Source of the DNA: Erythrobacter sp. UBA3075
GTDB lineage: Bacteria; Pseudomonadota; Alphaproteobacteria; Sphingomonadales; Sphingomonadaceae
Length of the DNA: 5,714 nucleotides
Direction of reading: 5' to 3'
Assembly (NCBI GenBank): GCA_002367375.1
Contig: DFBR01000042.1
Span: 2,967 to 8,680 of the forward strand
This document shows positions 4,753 to 5,714 of this stretch, piece after piece (position 1 is the stretch's first letter; every line of letters starts with the position of its first letter). The notes under the pieces were generated by a model, which ran no database searches, was not told the DNA's origin, and saw only the letters and a program-made list of their open reading frames with translations. A program made the position numbers and the translations under genes.

Positions 4753-5700
4753 ATGACCGCTTCACCCAAGTCCACGCCACCGATCTCGATCAAGGCGATT
4801 GCCACGCGAAGTGTTGTTGCCGTTATGGCCACAGCGATGTTGGCGGCGTGCGCCACGCCGCCGCCTCCACCTCCGCCGCCTCCACCACCGCCTCCGCCGC
4901 CAGTGGTTGAAGCGGTGCCCTATCGCCCATTGCCACCGCCGCAGGCCGCGTATCAGATGACGATTCCGGTCAAGGATGCGTTCGGCACGCGCCAGACAAT
5001 CAACACATTGCTGCCGCAGGATGAGGCGGTGTGGCATTTCCGGTCGGGTTGGAATGTGGCTGCGCTCAATTGCACGCGCGCCGTGCATCAGCCGATCCTC
5101 GATGCCTATGCGACCATGCTTCAACAGGAATCGCGCGCGCTCTCAGGGGTCAACAACCGGGTGGAGGCGCAATTCCGTGCGCAGGAAGGTGCGCGCCGAG
5201 CAGCGCTGCTGGCGCGCGAGACGCATTCGACCGAGATGTACAATTATTTCGCATCACCCCCGGCACGCAGCGCGTTTTGCGACACCGCGCTGGCGGTTGC
5301 GAATGAATATCAAACTGCCCGGCCAGAGGACTTCATGACATTCGCGGTGACCGGCTTGCAGCGCTATGAAATGGCGTTTGAGCAGTTCTTTACTGCCTAT
5401 GAGCAATATCAGCTGGACTCAGCGGCGTGGGACGCGCGCTATGGTTCGCGATATGGCCCGTCGCAGCCGGGCTGGGTGGCTATTTATGGCAATCGCGTCC
5501 AGCAGCAGGCAGCGGGTGTCGCGACGACCGGTCTGATGCCGCAGGACCCCGTATCAGTTCCCGACACCGCCACGGGTGCGACCATTCCAGTGGTACCGAT
5601 CGACGATACCAGCTCGAGCACGCCGGTGGTCCAGCCGCTTGAGGGCGAGGGCGTCGTCGTGCCTCCGCCGCCTGCCGAAGAGGATGACGCTGCGCAATAA
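4753..5700 (+). CDS. Putative outer-membrane lipoprotein with polyproline spacer, function unknown
   Basis: I do not recognise a named family. The 315-residue product begins with a lipoprotein signal: a basic N-terminus, hydrophobic VVAVMATAML, and the lipobox LAAC with Cys33 as the lipidation site. Ala34 after it is not an inner-membrane retention residue, so outer-membrane sorting is expected. Residues 36-50 are 15 consecutive prolines, followed by more Pro-rich sequence to about 63, presumably a stiff stalk. Residues about 67-255 look like a mostly helical globular domain (LLPQDEAVWHFRSGWNVAALNC, then helices rich in Ala, Glu and Arg), with a Tyr-rich stretch RYEMAFEQFFTAYEQYQ. Apart from Cys33 it has only Cys107 and Cys176, which could form a disulfide in the periplasm. 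The tail (about 260-315) is disordered, with PPPP and a final acidic EEDDAAQ. The gene follows a terminator, so it is probably transcribed on its own. The coding call is strong; the function is open. Confidence 0.85.
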   Translation: MTASPKSTPPISIKAIATRSVVAVMATAMLAACATPPPPPPPPPPPPPPPVVEAVPYRPLPPPQAAYQMTIPVKDAFGTRQTINTLLPQDEAVWHFRSGWNVAALNCTRAVHQPILDAYATMLQQESRALSGVNNRVEAQFRAQEGARRAALLARETHSTEMYNYFASPPARSAFCDTALAVANEYQTARPEDFMTFAVTGLQRYEMAFEQFFTAYEQYQLDSAAWDARYGSRYGPSQPGWVAIYGNRVQQQAAGVATTGLMPQDPVSVPDTATGATIPVVPIDDTSSSTPVVQPLEGEGVVVPPPPAEEDDAAQ

Positions 5701-5714
5701 GCCAAAGCGAGGGG

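Overview
The window looks like ordinary chromosomal DNA from a high-GC alphaproteobacterium, most likely a member of the Sphingomonadales (Erythrobacteraceae or Sphingomonadaceae type). I base this on the FtsZ C-terminus (IPRFLGRQNNQ), the order ftsZ, SPOR-domain protein, YbjN-like protein, proC, Bax-inhibitor-1-like protein, and the strong GC bias at third codon positions. The placement rests on recognition, not on a database search. All five recognisable genes lie on the + strand, and I see no mobile element, tRNA, rRNA, CRISPR array or sign of recent transfer.

Layout. 1-540 is the 3' end of ftsZ: the intrinsically disordered acidic linker and the C-terminal peptide that binds FtsZ partners. 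After a 98-base gap with small inverted repeats, 639-2216 encodes an exported TPR protein with a long Pro/Glu-rich linker and a C-terminal SPOR domain, which would bind septal peptidoglycan. A 147-base gap leads to 2364-2870, a YbjN-family cytosolic protein, followed 10 bases later by proC (2881-3681), the last enzyme of proline synthesis. These two genes look like one transcription unit. A 131-base gap carries an 11-bp-spaced direct repeat, a plausible sigma-70-type promoter and a leader hairpin ahead of 3813-4592, a seven-helix Bax-inhibitor-1/YccA-type membrane protein. That gene ends at a strong intrinsic terminator (4639-4676). The last gene, 4753-5700, is a lipoprotein of unknown function with 15 consecutive prolines just after the lipidated cysteine.

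How the genes fit together. ftsZ and the SPOR gene plausibly serve the same process, cell division and the septal wall, on the two sides of the inner membrane. YbjN and ProC share an operon but no known mechanism links them. The BI-1 protein and the lipoprotein each appear to be separately transcribed envelope proteins.

I did not find a convincing undescribed system. The most interesting points are the uncharacterised polyproline lipoprotein, the FtsZ linker architecture, and several small repeats and dyads in the intergenic leaders. All of the latter need comparative data before they mean anything.
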